NCBI GenBank assembly: GCA_030539335.1
Contig: JAUNSG010000004.1
Span: forward strand, 124,001 to 188,000
DNA length: 64,000 nt
Origin: Eubacteriales bacterium
GTDB taxonomy: Bacteria; Bacillota; Clostridia; Oscillospirales; Butyricicoccaceae
Direction of reading: 5' to 3'
The notes under the pieces are model-generated. The model saw nothing but the letters and a program-made list of their open reading frames with translations, did no database searches and had not been told where the DNA came from. Position numbers and translations under genes: made by a program. Positions 36,299-46,278 of the stretch are shown here, piece after piece (position 1 is the first letter of the stretch; each line of letters starts with the position of its first letter).

Positions 36299-37066
36299 TC
36301 ATGGTATCTTCTGTTCTCCTGCACGGTAGGCAGCATACTTTAATAAAAGAATTTCTGCGATGGAAAACATTCCCGCCGCACTGTAATAAACCAGGCCATT
36401 GCGTCCGATTTCAAATCTCTGGGTATAGAACGGAATGGAAAAATCACACAGCTTGGCCAAATCATTGGCGCCATCCTGACAAATCGAGACCAAATATAAG
36501 CCCTGCTGCCGCAGCCTTGCCGCATAGGTATTCATCTGGGAATTGTTCCCGGATACCGAAAACAGAAAAACGACATCATCCGGCTGCATTGTCTGCAACG
36601 CCATATCCCGCTCTTCTCGTCCCTCAATAATGTGAATCAGCTTATCCTCTACAATAAAATAATTCTTGAGCATCCGCGCTGCGGATTTTTGAACCGATCC
36701 ACTGCCATATGCATAAAGATTCTTTGCTTTATCGATCTTTTGAAACAGCGGTGTGCAGTCCATATACTGAATCAGGCCAATCGTCCGGTTTAGATCAAAG
36801 CAATTCTTTTCCATGGTCTGAATCGCAAATGTATCCTTCCTGCGTTCTTCCCATTTCAGGAAAACCTTGAATTCACTGAATCCCTCCATTCCAAGCAGCT
36901 GGATAAACCGCAGAACACTGGTGTGGGATACCTGACAGGCATCCGCCAGTTGATGGAGCGACATATTCCGGCATTCCCGACGGTGATGACAGATGTATCG
37001 CCAGATCATGCGGTCACTCGTGCTCATCCGATCATACTGTTGCTGTACCAAGCTCTCCAACTGCAT
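36299..37066 (-). CDS. MurR/RpiR family transcriptional regulator
   Basis: A 255-residue protein. An N-terminal HTH_6 domain (STSDRMIWRYICHHRRECRNMSLHQLADACQVSHTSVLRFIQLLGMEGFSEFKVFLK) is followed by a SIS sugar-phosphate-binding domain (NLYAYGSGSVQKSAARMLKNYF, DVVFLFSVSGNNSQMNTYAARLRQQGLYLVSI). It lies last in the leftward alpha-glucoside gene group and probably senses a phosphosugar such as maltose-6-phosphate, as the related Bacillus GlvR does. It is a candidate for binding the two palindromes at 40081 and 42397. Confidence 0.88.
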   Translation of the reverse strand: MQLESLVQQQYDRMSTSDRMIWRYICHHRRECRNMSLHQLADACQVSHTSVLRFIQLLGMEGFSEFKVFLKWEERRKDTFAIQTMEKNCFDLNRTIGLIQYMDCTPLFQKIDKAKNLYAYGSGSVQKSAARMLKNYFIVEDKLIHIIEGREERDMALQTMQPDDVVFLFSVSGNNSQMNTYAARLRQQGLYLVSICQDGANDLAKLCDFSIPFYTQRFEIGRNGLVYYSAAGMFSIAEILLLKYAAYRAGEQKIP

Positions 37067-37822
37067 GGTCCTGCTCCTTTCTGTTCTGATACTCCAGATA
37101 TTTCAGGAATAAAATATCGATCAAAATAAAATAGGAGGTTGTGGATTCATATTGCCAGTGAATCGGTGTCTCTACATACCCTCCGGCTTCAACATACAAT
37201 TGATAATCACACAAATGTGCCAATGTGTTTTCCTGATTTTTTGTCATGGAAATCAGCTTAATCCCCCGCACGCGGAGTTGACGGGCGGTCTGTATCATCT
37301 TTTCGTTTTCTCCCGACACCGAAATCAGAATACATAGGTCCTGATCGGTCATCAACTGGATCACGTTAAATACTTCCTCTCCACTCGGCACATCAAACGG
37401 TATTTTTCCCGCACTCATAAAAATACGCTTGAATTCCCGTTTAATCGAGGTCTGCACCTACCCTCCCCACAGATATAAATCTGCTGTGCATGGTCAATCG
37501 CCGCAAATATCTCATCACAATTTTTCTGCCGTATGTTTTCCGCCACATTGCGATACGTTTTACAGACCTGGTCAATCTGATCGGAAACCTCCGTCTGTTG
37601 ATTGTCCAGCTTGAGATAGACCTTCAATTCCGCAAAACCATGGAATCCCAGCTTCTGCGCAAAACGCATGACGGCCGTGCGCGACACACAACACTTTTTC
37701 GCCATTGCGCTGATCGCCAGATCCCCGCATTCCCCCCTGTGTTCGGAAATGTATCTCCAAACTGCACGGTCGCTTTCACTAAAACGCGCATAGTTTTTAT
37801 TTACCAACTCTTCCACACTCAT
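37032..37822 (-). pseudogene. Second MurR/RpiR regulator, frameshifted
   Basis: The N-terminal HTH part (MSVEELVNKNYARFSESDRAVWRYISEHRGECGDLAISAMAKKCCVSRTAVMRFAQKLGFHGFAELKVYLK) reads from an ATG at 37822 with GAGG upstream. It runs to IYICGEG near 37457. The SIS half (VQTSIKREFKRIFMSAGKIPFDVPSGEEVFNVIQL to the end) is in another frame. Loss of one base in ggtaggtgcag (about 37450-37460) explains it: 791 bases are present where 792 are needed. The 3' end overlaps the next RpiR gene by 35 bases. Sequence error cannot be excluded. Confidence 0.8.
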
Positions 37823-37906
37823 ATCGATTTCCTCACACAGCCTTTTTCCCAATATACCATTTTTACACAGTTTTGTCCATGGCGGAAACGCAGCAATAGC
37901 GGATAT

Positions 37907-37939
37907 GGCGAAAGGGCACACATCGTGTGCCCTTTCGCC
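37907..37939. terminator. 15-bp perfect hairpin
   Basis: Arms ggcgaaagggcacac and its complement around ATC. There is no strong T-run on either side, so it may be a weak terminator or a processing site between the membrane protein gene and the RpiR genes. Confidence 0.55.
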
Positions 37940-38021
37940 GCTTTGTTCGTCCATCCTATAGAACCAAAGAACATCGGAAAGATAAAATTTGAGCGATTGC
38001 TTTTCGGATACGTTAAGTACG

Positions 38022-38564
38022 TTATCCATTTATTCCGATCTGAACCGAAGCAAAAAGGCAGAACGCACTGAATGCAATCAAGACCAGGCTTCCGGAAATA
38101 TCTCGTAGGAAGTGATCATGTAATTTTCGTCGGAACCCTTGAATCGGATTGACATCGGTCATACGAAGTGTGAAAAACATCAAAACAACAATCACGATAA
38201 AGTAAAATGCATTTTTCAGCATGGCCTCTGCAATCATAATCAAGGTCAAATTGGTCATCGCATAACTGCCGTCGCCCGCATGCAAATGCTTTTGCACAAA
38301 TCCCAGTAAATACGCCGCAAACGGGCCGGTCATGGAAGCCAGAAAGCTAACCGTCATTTCCGGGTTCTGACGCAAAACACCTTGTAAGTCTCCGTTGACG
38401 GTGATCGACGCGGTTTGGAGATAGGCCAGGGCGATCAGCGGAGAAACCGCAAGCAGAACCTTTGCTACGGTGAACCAGCGATCTTTTGCATGATAATCGA
38501 CCTTGGGAGCCGAAGCCTTCGCACGATTTTGGCGCTTTTGGGATTTCCTTGTCCTTTTCGCCAT
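38022..38564 (-). CDS. Hypothetical four-segment membrane protein
   Basis: A 180-residue protein with a very basic N-terminus (MAKRTRKSQKRQNRAKASAPK) and four hydrophobic segments at about 33-52, 70-90, 108-135 and 155-177. I do not recognise a family. It lies 36 bases after the GH4 glucosidase stop and is probably in the same transcript, so it may be linked to alpha-glucoside use, but nothing in the sequence shows a function. Confidence 0.75.
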   Translation of the reverse strand: MAKRTRKSQKRQNRAKASAPKVDYHAKDRWFTVAKVLLAVSPLIALAYLQTASITVNGDLQGVLRQNPEMTVSFLASMTGPFAAYLLGFVQKHLHAGDGSYAMTNLTLIMIAEAMLKNAFYFIVIVVLMFFTLRMTDVNPIQGFRRKLHDHFLRDISGSLVLIAFSAFCLFASVQIGING

Positions 38565-38600
38565 GGCAATACCTCCGAGTAGAAAATGGATAGGGGTGGT

Positions 38601-39947
<1,347 letters not shown>

Positions 39948-39996
39948 CTAACAAAATGAAAGAATCTTATGATATTTGTATTTCTCTTGTATTTTT

Positions 39997-40025
39997 ACCT
40001 TAGCACAGAGGGTTTTGTCGTGCAA
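39997..40025 (-). promoter_or_regulatory. malH promoter
   Basis: Minus strand: -35 TTGCAC (40025-40020), 17-base spacer, -10 TAAGGT (40002-39997). The weak elements suit an activated promoter. The -35 lies 56 bases from the palindrome at 40081, as at the PTS promoter. Confidence 0.6.
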
Positions 40026-40026
40026 T

Positions 40027-40060
40027 ATTCTACGGAGAGATTGTGAACTCTCCGCAGAAT
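40027..40060. repeat. 13-base imperfect inverted repeat upstream of the malH promoter
   Basis: attctacggagag / ctctccgcagaat, one mismatch, 8-base loop. It could terminate part of the PTS transcript or be an extra protein site; no T-run follows on the minus strand. Confidence 0.5.
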
Positions 40061-40080
40061 TGCTCATTTAGTACGTTTCC

Positions 40081-40094
40081 TGTGAATGTTCACA
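40081..40094. promoter_or_regulatory. TGTGAA-n2-TTCACA operator, malH copy
   Basis: tgtgaatgttcaca, differing at one centre base from the copy at 42397-42410. It is in the gap between the PTS and malH genes, upstream of the malH promoter. Confidence 0.65.
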
Positions 40095-40104
40095 TTACAT
40101 TCTT

Positions 40105-42219
40105 TTACAGACGGTACTCAACAACCACGGTCTTTCCTGCGACAGCGTTCTTTGCCGGATAGAGCTTGACATCGCCGCACTCATCCCCATTGGTCAGCAG
40201 GATCGGTGTGTGCATCGAATAACCGGACTGCTTCATGACATCCATATCGACCTCACAAATCAGCTGTCCAGCCTTGACCTTATCGCCCTCCTTGACCTTC
40301 GGGGTAAAGCCCTTGCCGTCCAGCTTGACGGTATCGACACCGATATGAACCAGCAGTTCCAAACCGTCCGACGTCGAAATACCATAGGCATGCAGGGTCT
40401 CTGCCACCAGGGAAATCTCACCATCTGCCGGAGCATAGACCTTGCCGTCCTCCAGAATGACTGCGACACCATCGCCGAGTGCCTTGGAGGCAAATGCGTC
40501 ATCCGGAACATCCTCCACCTTGACGACCTGACCATTTGCGGCGGAAACCAGTCTGTGCAGCGGTGCATCTGCGGCAACCGCTGTGCCGACTGCTGCCTCC
40601 GGCGCCGAGGCCGATTCCTCCGGCTTCACCAATTCATAAGCAGACGGATTCTGCATAACCTGCTCAAAACGGTCACGGACATGCGGTACGCTCAATCCAA
40701 CAATAACCTGCATGGCCTTGCCATTCTTCGAAATACCATGCGTGCCGATGCCCTTGAAGTACGCATCGTCCTTGACCAGTGTCTCATCCTTGACATTGGT
40801 ACGCAGACGGGTGGCACAGTTCGTGACATCAACGATGTTGTCCGCACCGCCCAGACCTTCGAGAATCATCGCTGCCAGAATGGTCTTTTCGTCCATCTTG
40901 ACGCCCTTGCCGCCAGCCTGCTTTGCGCGGAACTCCGCCTTGGAATAGAACTTCGTCTCCTCGGTATCCTCACGGCCCGGCGTCTTGAAATCAAACTTGC
41001 TGATCAGGAAACGGAATACAACAAACCAGATGACGGTATAAATCAGACCAATGACGAGCAGCAGCAGATATTGCTTCCAGTGCGAGGTCATCAGCGGGAT
41101 AAAGTTCAGCGAGCTCATCTCGATCAGGCCACCGGAGAATACGCCGACAATGCCGAACAGATTCATCGTCGTGGACAGGCAGGCGGAGAGGAATGCATGA
41201 ACAACGAACAGCTGCGGCGCCATAAACAGGAAGGTAAACTCGATCGGCTCAGTAACACCGCAGACAATTGCAGTCAGTGTAATCGGAATCAACAAGCTTA
41301 CCAGCTGCTTTTTCTTTTCCTTCTTTGCCGTTGCGTAGAAGGCCAGAGCGATACCCGGGCAGCCAAAGATCTTGGAGAAGCCGGTTGCCGTGAAGGCGGC
41401 CTCCGGACACAGGGACTTCAGAGATGCCGTGGAAGCGGCGATCTGCGGAAGCTGGGTTGCCCAATAGGTATAAATGCCGCCCGGACAAACCAGATTATCA
41501 TAGTAGAACGGGCTGTACAGCAGATGATGCAGGCCGAACGGAATGAGCAGACGCTCGAGGAAAATGAATACCCAAACACCGAGAGCACCGGCATTCATGA
41601 CGAAGTTCTGGAACAGCATCATACCGGACTGAATGTGCGGCCAGATCAGAACCGCAAGGAACGCAACCGGAATCATGACAAAGAATCCGATCATGAAGAT
41701 AAACGTAGAACCGTTAAACGAGCCCAGCCAGTCCGGCAATTCCGTATCGAAGAAGCGGTTGTGCAGATAGATCACGATACCGGAAATCAGCAGCGCGCCC
41801 ATCATACCCATATCCATGGTCTTGATATTTGCGATCATGGTGAGGCCGCTGGAACCGCCGACCTCGGCCGCAAAATCTACGCCGAACACGCCGCCCCACT
41901 GGGACAGAATCGTGCTGACAAAGTAATGGAAGGTCAGATACAGGACCAGAGCTTCCATACAGCATCGTCCGGCCTGCTTTTTCGCCAGACCGATCGGAAG
42001 GCCGACAACGAACAACAGGGGAAGCTGGTTAAACACACACCACGCACCCTGCAATACAACATTCCAGAGCAAATACCACATGCTGTCGGGTGCCGCCAGC
42101 GATCCCATAACCGCTTCTGTGGTAAACAATGTGCCAATTCCGACCATGATGCCCGCAAATGCGAACAGCAAAACCGGGGTAAACATTGCACCGCCGAATT
42201 TTTGAACTTTTTGCATCAT
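40105..42219 (-). CDS. Alpha-glucoside/maltose-type PTS permease, EIICBA
   Basis: A 704-residue protein in the order C-B-A. EIIC (about 1-430) starts MMQKVQKFGGAMFTPVLLFAFAGIMVGIGTLF and has FGLHHLLYSPFYY and VTEPIEFTFLFMAPQLF. EIIB has VDVTNCATRLRTNV (phospho-Cys), and EIIA has LELLVHIGVDTVKLDGKGF (active His). The C domain matches alpha-glucoside carriers such as AglA and MalB. It would import maltose-like sugars as 6-phosphates for the GH4 enzyme downstream. The start follows GAGGATGAG. Confidence 0.92.
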   Translation of the reverse strand: MMQKVQKFGGAMFTPVLLFAFAGIMVGIGTLFTTEAVMGSLAAPDSMWYLLWNVVLQGAWCVFNQLPLLFVVGLPIGLAKKQAGRCCMEALVLYLTFHYFVSTILSQWGGVFGVDFAAEVGGSSGLTMIANIKTMDMGMMGALLISGIVIYLHNRFFDTELPDWLGSFNGSTFIFMIGFFVMIPVAFLAVLIWPHIQSGMMLFQNFVMNAGALGVWVFIFLERLLIPFGLHHLLYSPFYYDNLVCPGGIYTYWATQLPQIAASTASLKSLCPEAAFTATGFSKIFGCPGIALAFYATAKKEKKKQLVSLLIPITLTAIVCGVTEPIEFTFLFMAPQLFVVHAFLSACLSTTMNLFGIVGVFSGGLIEMSSLNFIPLMTSHWKQYLLLLVIGLIYTVIWFVVFRFLISKFDFKTPGREDTEETKFYSKAEFRAKQAGGKGVKMDEKTILAAMILEGLGGADNIVDVTNCATRLRTNVKDETLVKDDAYFKGIGTHGISKNGKAMQVIVGLSVPHVRDRFEQVMQNPSAYELVKPEESASAPEAAVGTAVAADAPLHRLVSAANGQVVKVEDVPDDAFASKALGDGVAVILEDGKVYAPADGEISLVAETLHAYGISTSDGLELLVHIGVDTVKLDGKGFTPKVKEGDKVKAGQLICEVDMDVMKQSGYSMHTPILLTNGDECGDVKLYPAKNAVAGKTVVVEYRL

Positions 42220-42312
42220 TGCAACTCATCCTCTTTCCTTATGTAGTTTCTTTCATCAAACACCATCTTCCGGAAGAAAGGTTGTACAACGATGATGTCT
42301 TTCCGTGAAATT

Positions 42313-42341
42313 ATCTTATCATGTTACACAATTTAACACAA
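42313..42341 (-). promoter_or_regulatory. Alpha-glucoside PTS promoter
   Basis: Minus strand: -35 TTGTGT (42341-42336), 17-base spacer, -10 TAAGAT (42318-42313). It has the same architecture as the malH promoter. Confidence 0.6.
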
Positions 42342-42396
42342 TAAATTCTATCCATCTTGGTAACATGCCGCATATTTACTAGGATTGTACAAAACC

Positions 42397-42410
42397 TGTG
42401 AATATTCACA
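42397..42410. promoter_or_regulatory. TGTGAA-n2-TTCACA operator, PTS copy
   Basis: tgtgaatattcaca, a perfect 14-base palindrome, 56 bases upstream of the PTS -35. It also lies just upstream of the acyP promoter on the other strand. Confidence 0.65.
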
Positions 42411-42421
42411 ACAAAAATCTC

Positions 42422-42449
42422 TTGACGCTTTCCCCATTTCCTTTATACT
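42422..42449 (+). promoter_or_regulatory. acyP promoter
   Basis: -35 TTGACG (42422-42427), 16-base spacer, -10 TATACT (42444-42449). Confidence 0.65.
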
Positions 42450-42494
42450 AAAAGTCACAGAAACGACCCATTCTGCCGCAAAGGAGGCGGTTTT

Positions 42495-42758
42495 ATGACA
42501 CGATGGCATCTTATTTTATCCGGGCGGGTGCAGAACGTTGGCCTGCGGTTCCGTGCCAAGATGACGGCACAGCGATTCCAGGTCACCGGCTGGATTCACA
42601 ACCTCGATGACGGCGATGTGGAACTGGAACTCCAGGGCGACCAGCATCGCATTGACCAATGCCTGGAGGCGATCCGCCGCCTGCCCGGCGTTCAGTTTTC
42701 CATCAAATGGGCAGACGAATGCCCTCCAATTTCCGAAACCCGCTTCCATATCCGCTAG
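42495..42758 (+). CDS. acyP: Acylphosphatase
   Basis: An 87-residue protein of normal acylphosphatase size: WHLILSGRVQNVGLRFRAKMTAQ (phosphate-binding Arg) and VTGWIHNLDDGDVELELQGDQ (catalytic Asn). It hydrolyses acyl phosphates such as acetyl phosphate or carbamoyl phosphate. AAAGGAGG precedes the ATG, and the gene is monocistronic. Confidence 0.93.
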   Translation: MTRWHLILSGRVQNVGLRFRAKMTAQRFQVTGWIHNLDDGDVELELQGDQHRIDQCLEAIRRLPGVQFSIKWADECPPISETRFHIR

Positions 42759-42799
42759 AGAAAAGTTCCGGTATCCAAAAGAAAAACGGCACAAGAAAA

Positions 42800-42828
42800 C
42801 GAGGGCTTATTCTAAGCCCTCGCTGTTT
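42800..42828. terminator. Bidirectional terminator
   Basis: cgagggctta / taagccctcg with a 3-base loop, followed by CTGTTTT; between acyP (+) and the SnoaL-like gene (-). Confidence 0.82.
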
Positions 42829-42836
42829 TATCTGTT

Positions 42837-43256
42837 TCAAAACCACTTTGCCGGTTCCTCCTGGAAACGCGGGGTTTCACCTTCCTGATACGGGTCATAG
42901 TGATTGTTATTGCAGCCAAATTCCTTCAGGAAACCGATCCGATCGTCTGCTTCCCATTGAATCAGGGACACTCCATCAAACGCTTCTTCAGTTCCATCCC
43001 CCATCTCATTTTTGAAATACCATTCCACCATTGTCTGGTTCCCCTTGTGAAAATACTGCTTGATATCCCATTGAACTACCGTTCCCCGGGTATTCCACTC
43101 CTCAAACCACTGTTTGATTTTCCGGACGCCTCTGTATTCCGGTCCCCAGCTCTCAACATAAATGGCCTCCTCCGTGAAGATATCCCCGATTCCCAAATCG
43201 TGTTTTTGCAGCCACATGGAAAACCACCGTTCGATCACTTCTTCTCTCCGGTTCAT
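42837..43256 (-). CDS. SnoaL-like (NTF2-fold) protein
   Basis: A 139-residue single NTF2-like domain: REEVIERWFSMWLQKHDLGIGDIFTEEAIYVESWGPEYRGVRKIKQWFEEWN, then a beta sheet with VVQWDIKQYF and MVEWYFKNEM. The family contains polyketide cyclases and many proteins of unknown role. The start is the ATG at 43256, with AAAGGAG. No specific function can be given. Confidence 0.8.
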   Translation of the reverse strand: MNRREEVIERWFSMWLQKHDLGIGDIFTEEAIYVESWGPEYRGVRKIKQWFEEWNTRGTVVQWDIKQYFHKGNQTMVEWYFKNEMGDGTEEAFDGVSLIQWEADDRIGFLKEFGCNNNHYDPYQEGETPRFQEEPAKWF

Positions 43257-43340
43257 AGTTGCTCCTTTCCGCCTATAGGGAAAAAGAGGCTCCTGCACAC
43301 CGTACCATTACAGCATACAGAAGCCTCTCGCTTTTTTTGA

Positions 43341-43772
43341 TTATTCGTCGTCCGAATCGTCCTCAAACGGATAGGCCGGAAGCTCGTCCTCCAGCGCGGA
43401 CAGATCAAATTCCAGATCTTCACCGCAGGCCGGACAGCCGATGTTGCCCATCGACAATGTCGACTCATCAACAAAAATCTCTTCGCCGCAGCTCGGGCAG
43501 ATCACCTGAAACAGCTCTGCATCCGGATCGATCTCCATATCCTCGTCGTCAAGCTCGTCATACGAGTCATCGTCGTCATACAGATCCTCGACCATTGCGT
43601 CGATCACATTCTGAAGGGCATCATTTTCTTCTTCCAAATCCTCAATAGACAGTGCCATATCCTCCAGCAGATCAAGCATCGCCTGAAGAATGCGGCCTTC
43701 CTTCTTCTCCGTGCTGAAATCCAGTCCTTCAAACAGGCCCCGGACATAAGCAACGCGCTCTGTTACGGTCAT
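43341..43772 (-). CDS. CD1247 N-terminal domain protein with zinc ribbon
   Basis: A 143-residue acidic protein. The N-terminal helical part is VTERVAYVRGLFEGLDFSTEKKEGRILQAMLDLLEDMALSIEDLEEENDALQ, the CD1247-type domain. It is followed by an Asp-rich linker and a C-terminal zinc ribbon with ICPSCGEEI and IGCPACGEDLEF. The ATG at 43772 has GGAGGG. It follows efp by 41 bases and is probably co-transcribed with it. The function is unknown. Confidence 0.85.
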   Translation of the reverse strand: MTVTERVAYVRGLFEGLDFSTEKKEGRILQAMLDLLEDMALSIEDLEEENDALQNVIDAMVEDLYDDDDSYDELDDEDMEIDPDAELFQVICPSCGEEIFVDESTLSMGNIGCPACGEDLEFDLSALEDELPAYPFEDDSDDE

Positions 43773-43813
43773 GGTGTGTCCCTCCAATGAAATTATTTCT
43801 TTTCCGGCAGCAA

Positions 43814-44377
43814 TTAGTCCTTTGCACGCTCCAGATACTCACCGGTACGGGTGTCGATCTTGATGCGCTCACCCGGCTCGATGAACAGCGGAACCTTAAC
43901 CTCGGCGCCGGTCTCAACAGTAGCCGGCTTCAGCGTATTGGTTGCGGTGTTGCCCTTAAAGCCCGGATCGGTCTCGGTTACCTCGAGTACAACGAACAGC
44001 GGCGGCTCAACCGAAAATACCTTGCCCTTGTAGGACAGGATTTTGCACATCATCTCTTCCTTTGCGAAGCGGAAATCGTCGCCCAGAGAATCCTTGCCAA
44101 CCGGCAGCATCTCAAATGTCTCCATATCCATGAAGTAATACAGATCGCCATCGTTGTACGAATACTGCATATCACGGCGGTCAACGTATGCATTTTCAAA
44201 CTTCGCCGTCGGGTTGAAGGAAGTCTCCGTTACAGCACCGGTGATGACGTTCTTCATCTTGGTACGAACGAATGCAGCACCCTTGCCCGGCTTGACATGC
44301 TGGAACTGGATTACCTGCATAACCTGACCATCCATCTCAAAAGTTACACCATTACGGAATTCACCTGCGGAAATCAT
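43814..44377 (-). CDS. efp: Elongation factor P
   Basis: A 187-residue protein of standard EF-P size. Domain I has [39 protein letters not shown], with Lys in PGKGA at the tRNA-facing tip. Domains II-III follow, with [29 protein letters not shown] and the C-terminal [19 protein letters not shown]. It relieves ribosome stalling on polyproline. The start ATG at 44377 has GGAGGG; upstream in-frame codons lack a site. Confidence 0.97.
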   Translation of the reverse strand: MISAGEFRNGVTFEMDGQVMQVIQFQHVKPGKGAAFVRTKMKNVITGAVTETSFNPTAKFENAYVDRRDMQYSYNDGDLYYFMDMETFEMLPVGKDSLGDDFRFAKEEMMCKILSYKGKVFSVEPPLFVVLEVTETDPGFKGNTATNTLKPATVETGAEVKVPLFIEPGERIKIDTRTGEYLERAKD

Positions 44378-44472
44378 AACTGAACCCTCCAAAAATTATC
44401 TAAAAATGTAGTTCGTCAAAAAATCTTTCTTTATTTTACATGATTTTATCCTGTTTGGCAAGTAGTTTACCG

Positions 44473-45342
44473 TCATTCTCTGCACTTTTCTGCCTGGGAG
44501 GCTTTCTGATAAATCTCTTTCATTTTTACTGCGTCCCGTGCCTGTGTCCCTGCCGACTCACAAATAAAGCGCGGTTCATAGCCCCTCGCGGCGGTTTCCA
44601 GCGCCACTCCGTCAAATTCCGGGCCATATACCGTATCGGCAAACGTAAGATGGCGCACCTCACCGCCCTTGCCATATTCAATCTTGGAAAAATGGCTGTG
44701 GAAAATGCGGGCGCGCTCCATACCAATCGTATTTTCCATATCATCGAACAGCTTTGCGATGTCCTCCCGTGTCATCAGCCCGCCGTGCGTCCGTGCATTC
44801 AAATGGCCAAAGTCAATACACGGCAGCAACCGGTCATCCATCGCAACCAGCGAAAAAATCTCCTCCGCCGTGCCGATCACATTGATCTTCCCCATGGTCT
44901 CCAGACAGAGCCGCACATCGGCATAACCGGCATTTTCCTTCGCCTCCAACAACTCGCGGACATTCTGCCTGGTATTTTCCATCGCCTCATCGCGGCTGAG
45001 CTTGCCCAGTCCGCCGGTGTGCACCACGATCCGATCCGCACCCATGGCACGGGCTGCCGCACAGCTGTCCAGCACATATTTCTGATTCCCCTCGATGCGC
45101 TCCGGCAAACGGGAGGACAAATTAATAAAATACGGCGCGTGAAGGGAAAGCTGTATGCCATTGCCGCGCGCCGCAATGCCAATCTTCTCTGCGGTCTCGC
45201 GTCCGACACGCACCCCACGGCCGCACTGATATTCATAAGCGTTCAAGCCCATCGCGGCAATCCATGCCGGTGCGTCGACGGTCGCTTTCCATCCGGCCTC
45301 CGCAAACGCACTGTCGTTGCCGGCCGGCCCAAATCGTACCAT
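44473..45342 (-). CDS. Endonuclease IV-like TIM-barrel protein
   Basis: A 289-residue AP-endonuclease-2/xylose-isomerase-like barrel: MVRFGPAGNDSAF, LSLHAPYFINLSS, IVVHTGG, LCLETMGKINVIGTAEEI, CIDFGHLNARTHGG, FHSHFSKIEY, EPRFICESAG. The metal-binding His, Glu and Asp residues of deoxyribonuclease IV sit in the expected order. It could cut abasic DNA. The GPAGND start is typical of a clostridial subgroup. It is the first gene before efp on this strand. Confidence 0.85.
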   Translation of the reverse strand: MVRFGPAGNDSAFAEAGWKATVDAPAWIAAMGLNAYEYQCGRGVRVGRETAEKIGIAARGNGIQLSLHAPYFINLSSRLPERIEGNQKYVLDSCAAARAMGADRIVVHTGGLGKLSRDEAMENTRQNVRELLEAKENAGYADVRLCLETMGKINVIGTAEEIFSLVAMDDRLLPCIDFGHLNARTHGGLMTREDIAKLFDDMENTIGMERARIFHSHFSKIEYGKGGEVRHLTFADTVYGPEFDGVALETAARGYEPRFICESAGTQARDAVKMKEIYQKASQAEKCRE

Positions 45343-45474
45343 AACGATATCCTTTCTTCACATCCATATGGATGCTCATATTCTCATAAATTCTTCATAT
45401 CATTGTAATGGATTTCCCTGCGGATTGCAACCTCCGCAGATCGAACACGCTTTCCCGTCAAGGAGGGGATCTTT

Positions 45475-46224
45475 CTGAATGAAACACGCCTGATCGCCGC
45501 AGCGGGCCGGGATGCACAGGCCGTCCATCAAGCCGGTCTGCAATGCCTGCATCTGTGCGCGGCGCTGTCCTCCGCCGGGCAGTTCACCGTCCTCAGTCAT
45601 CCGCTGCGCGCCCGCAATGACCTGCTCGGTATTGTCGACCAGGGAGGCAATCCCACTTCCCCCTCTTCCTTTGCCTCATCCGCCTGCGCCCTCGCCCAGT
45701 CCCGCGGTTTTCAGGGAATCCTGCTCGATTTCCAGCGCCCCGAACTGGCCGCCGCTGCCTCTGCCCTGGATGAACAGACACAGCACTGCGGACTTTCCCT
45801 CTGGGTACCCATCGAATTGGCCCGCTCCGCCCCACATGCCACGTATATTGCGGAAACTGCGATTTCCGGTGGAAGCCTCTCTCAGTATTTCACCCAATTG
45901 GCGGAGCAATACGGCAAGCAGCAAATTGCCGCCCAGCTGGTCCGCTCCTATGCACGCTTTTCCATCCCGTCCTCTTCTGCCAATGGGATCCCCATGACCA
46001 AGGAACAGGTCGAACAGCTGCGGCGGAACGTGGGAGCTTCCGCCTTCTTCTCCCGTGAGCTTTGCGCCAAATATTTTACCTATATGGAGCGTGGCAGTGC
46101 CCGCTTCGTCCTATTCGATGACGACGATACGCTGCGGCGGAAGCAGCATGTCCTGTCCTCCATCGGCATCACAAAACAGCTGTTCCTGTATCCGGACGCC
46201 GTCGCGCTCGGCATCCTCTCCTGA
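45475..46224 (+). CDS. Hypothetical protein, GH18-like barrel, with a probable CTG start
   Basis: The frame is open from 45409 but has no ATG, GTG or TTG before residue 1. A perfect AGGAGGGG (45461-45468) lies six bases before a CTG at 45475, giving 249 residues starting (M)NETRLIAAAGRDAQ. The segment ALAQSRGFQGILLDFQRPELAAA resembles the strand-4 region of GH18-like barrels, followed by LWVPIELARSAPHATYIAETAISGGSLSQYF and a C-terminal FVLFDDDDTLRRKQHVLSSIG. The gene is divergent from the endonuclease IV gene. The activity is unknown, and an error that hides an ATG is also possible. Confidence 0.65.
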   Translation: MNETRLIAAAGRDAQAVHQAGLQCLHLCAALSSAGQFTVLSHPLRARNDLLGIVDQGGNPTSPSSFASSACALAQSRGFQGILLDFQRPELAAAASALDEQTQHCGLSLWVPIELARSAPHATYIAETAISGGSLSQYFTQLAEQYGKQQIAAQLVRSYARFSIPSSSANGIPMTKEQVEQLRRNVGASAFFSRELCAKYFTYMERGSARFVLFDDDDTLRRKQHVLSSIGITKQLFLYPDAVALGILS

Positions 46225-46227
46225 ACG

Positions 46228-46257
46228 AAAAAAAGCACCCCGAACAAGTCGGGGTGC
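46228..46257 (-). terminator. Terminator of the small membrane protein gene
   Basis: gcaccccga / tcggggtgc arms, followed on the minus strand by seven Ts (46234-46228). It may also end the plus-strand gene that stops at 46224. Confidence 0.88.
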
Positions 46258-46278
46258 CAGATTACCATTGGAATCCTT

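Noticed and set aside
40081..40094. CRP binding site (TGTGA-TCACA)
   Set aside because: CRP sites have six bases between the halves; here there are four, and a CRP-type regulator of that specificity is not expected in Clostridia. An RpiR operator fits better.
40210..42246. 678-codon plus-strand open frame
   Set aside because: It is antisense to the well-supported PTS gene, contains no recognisable domain and reflects high GC and codon bias of the true gene.
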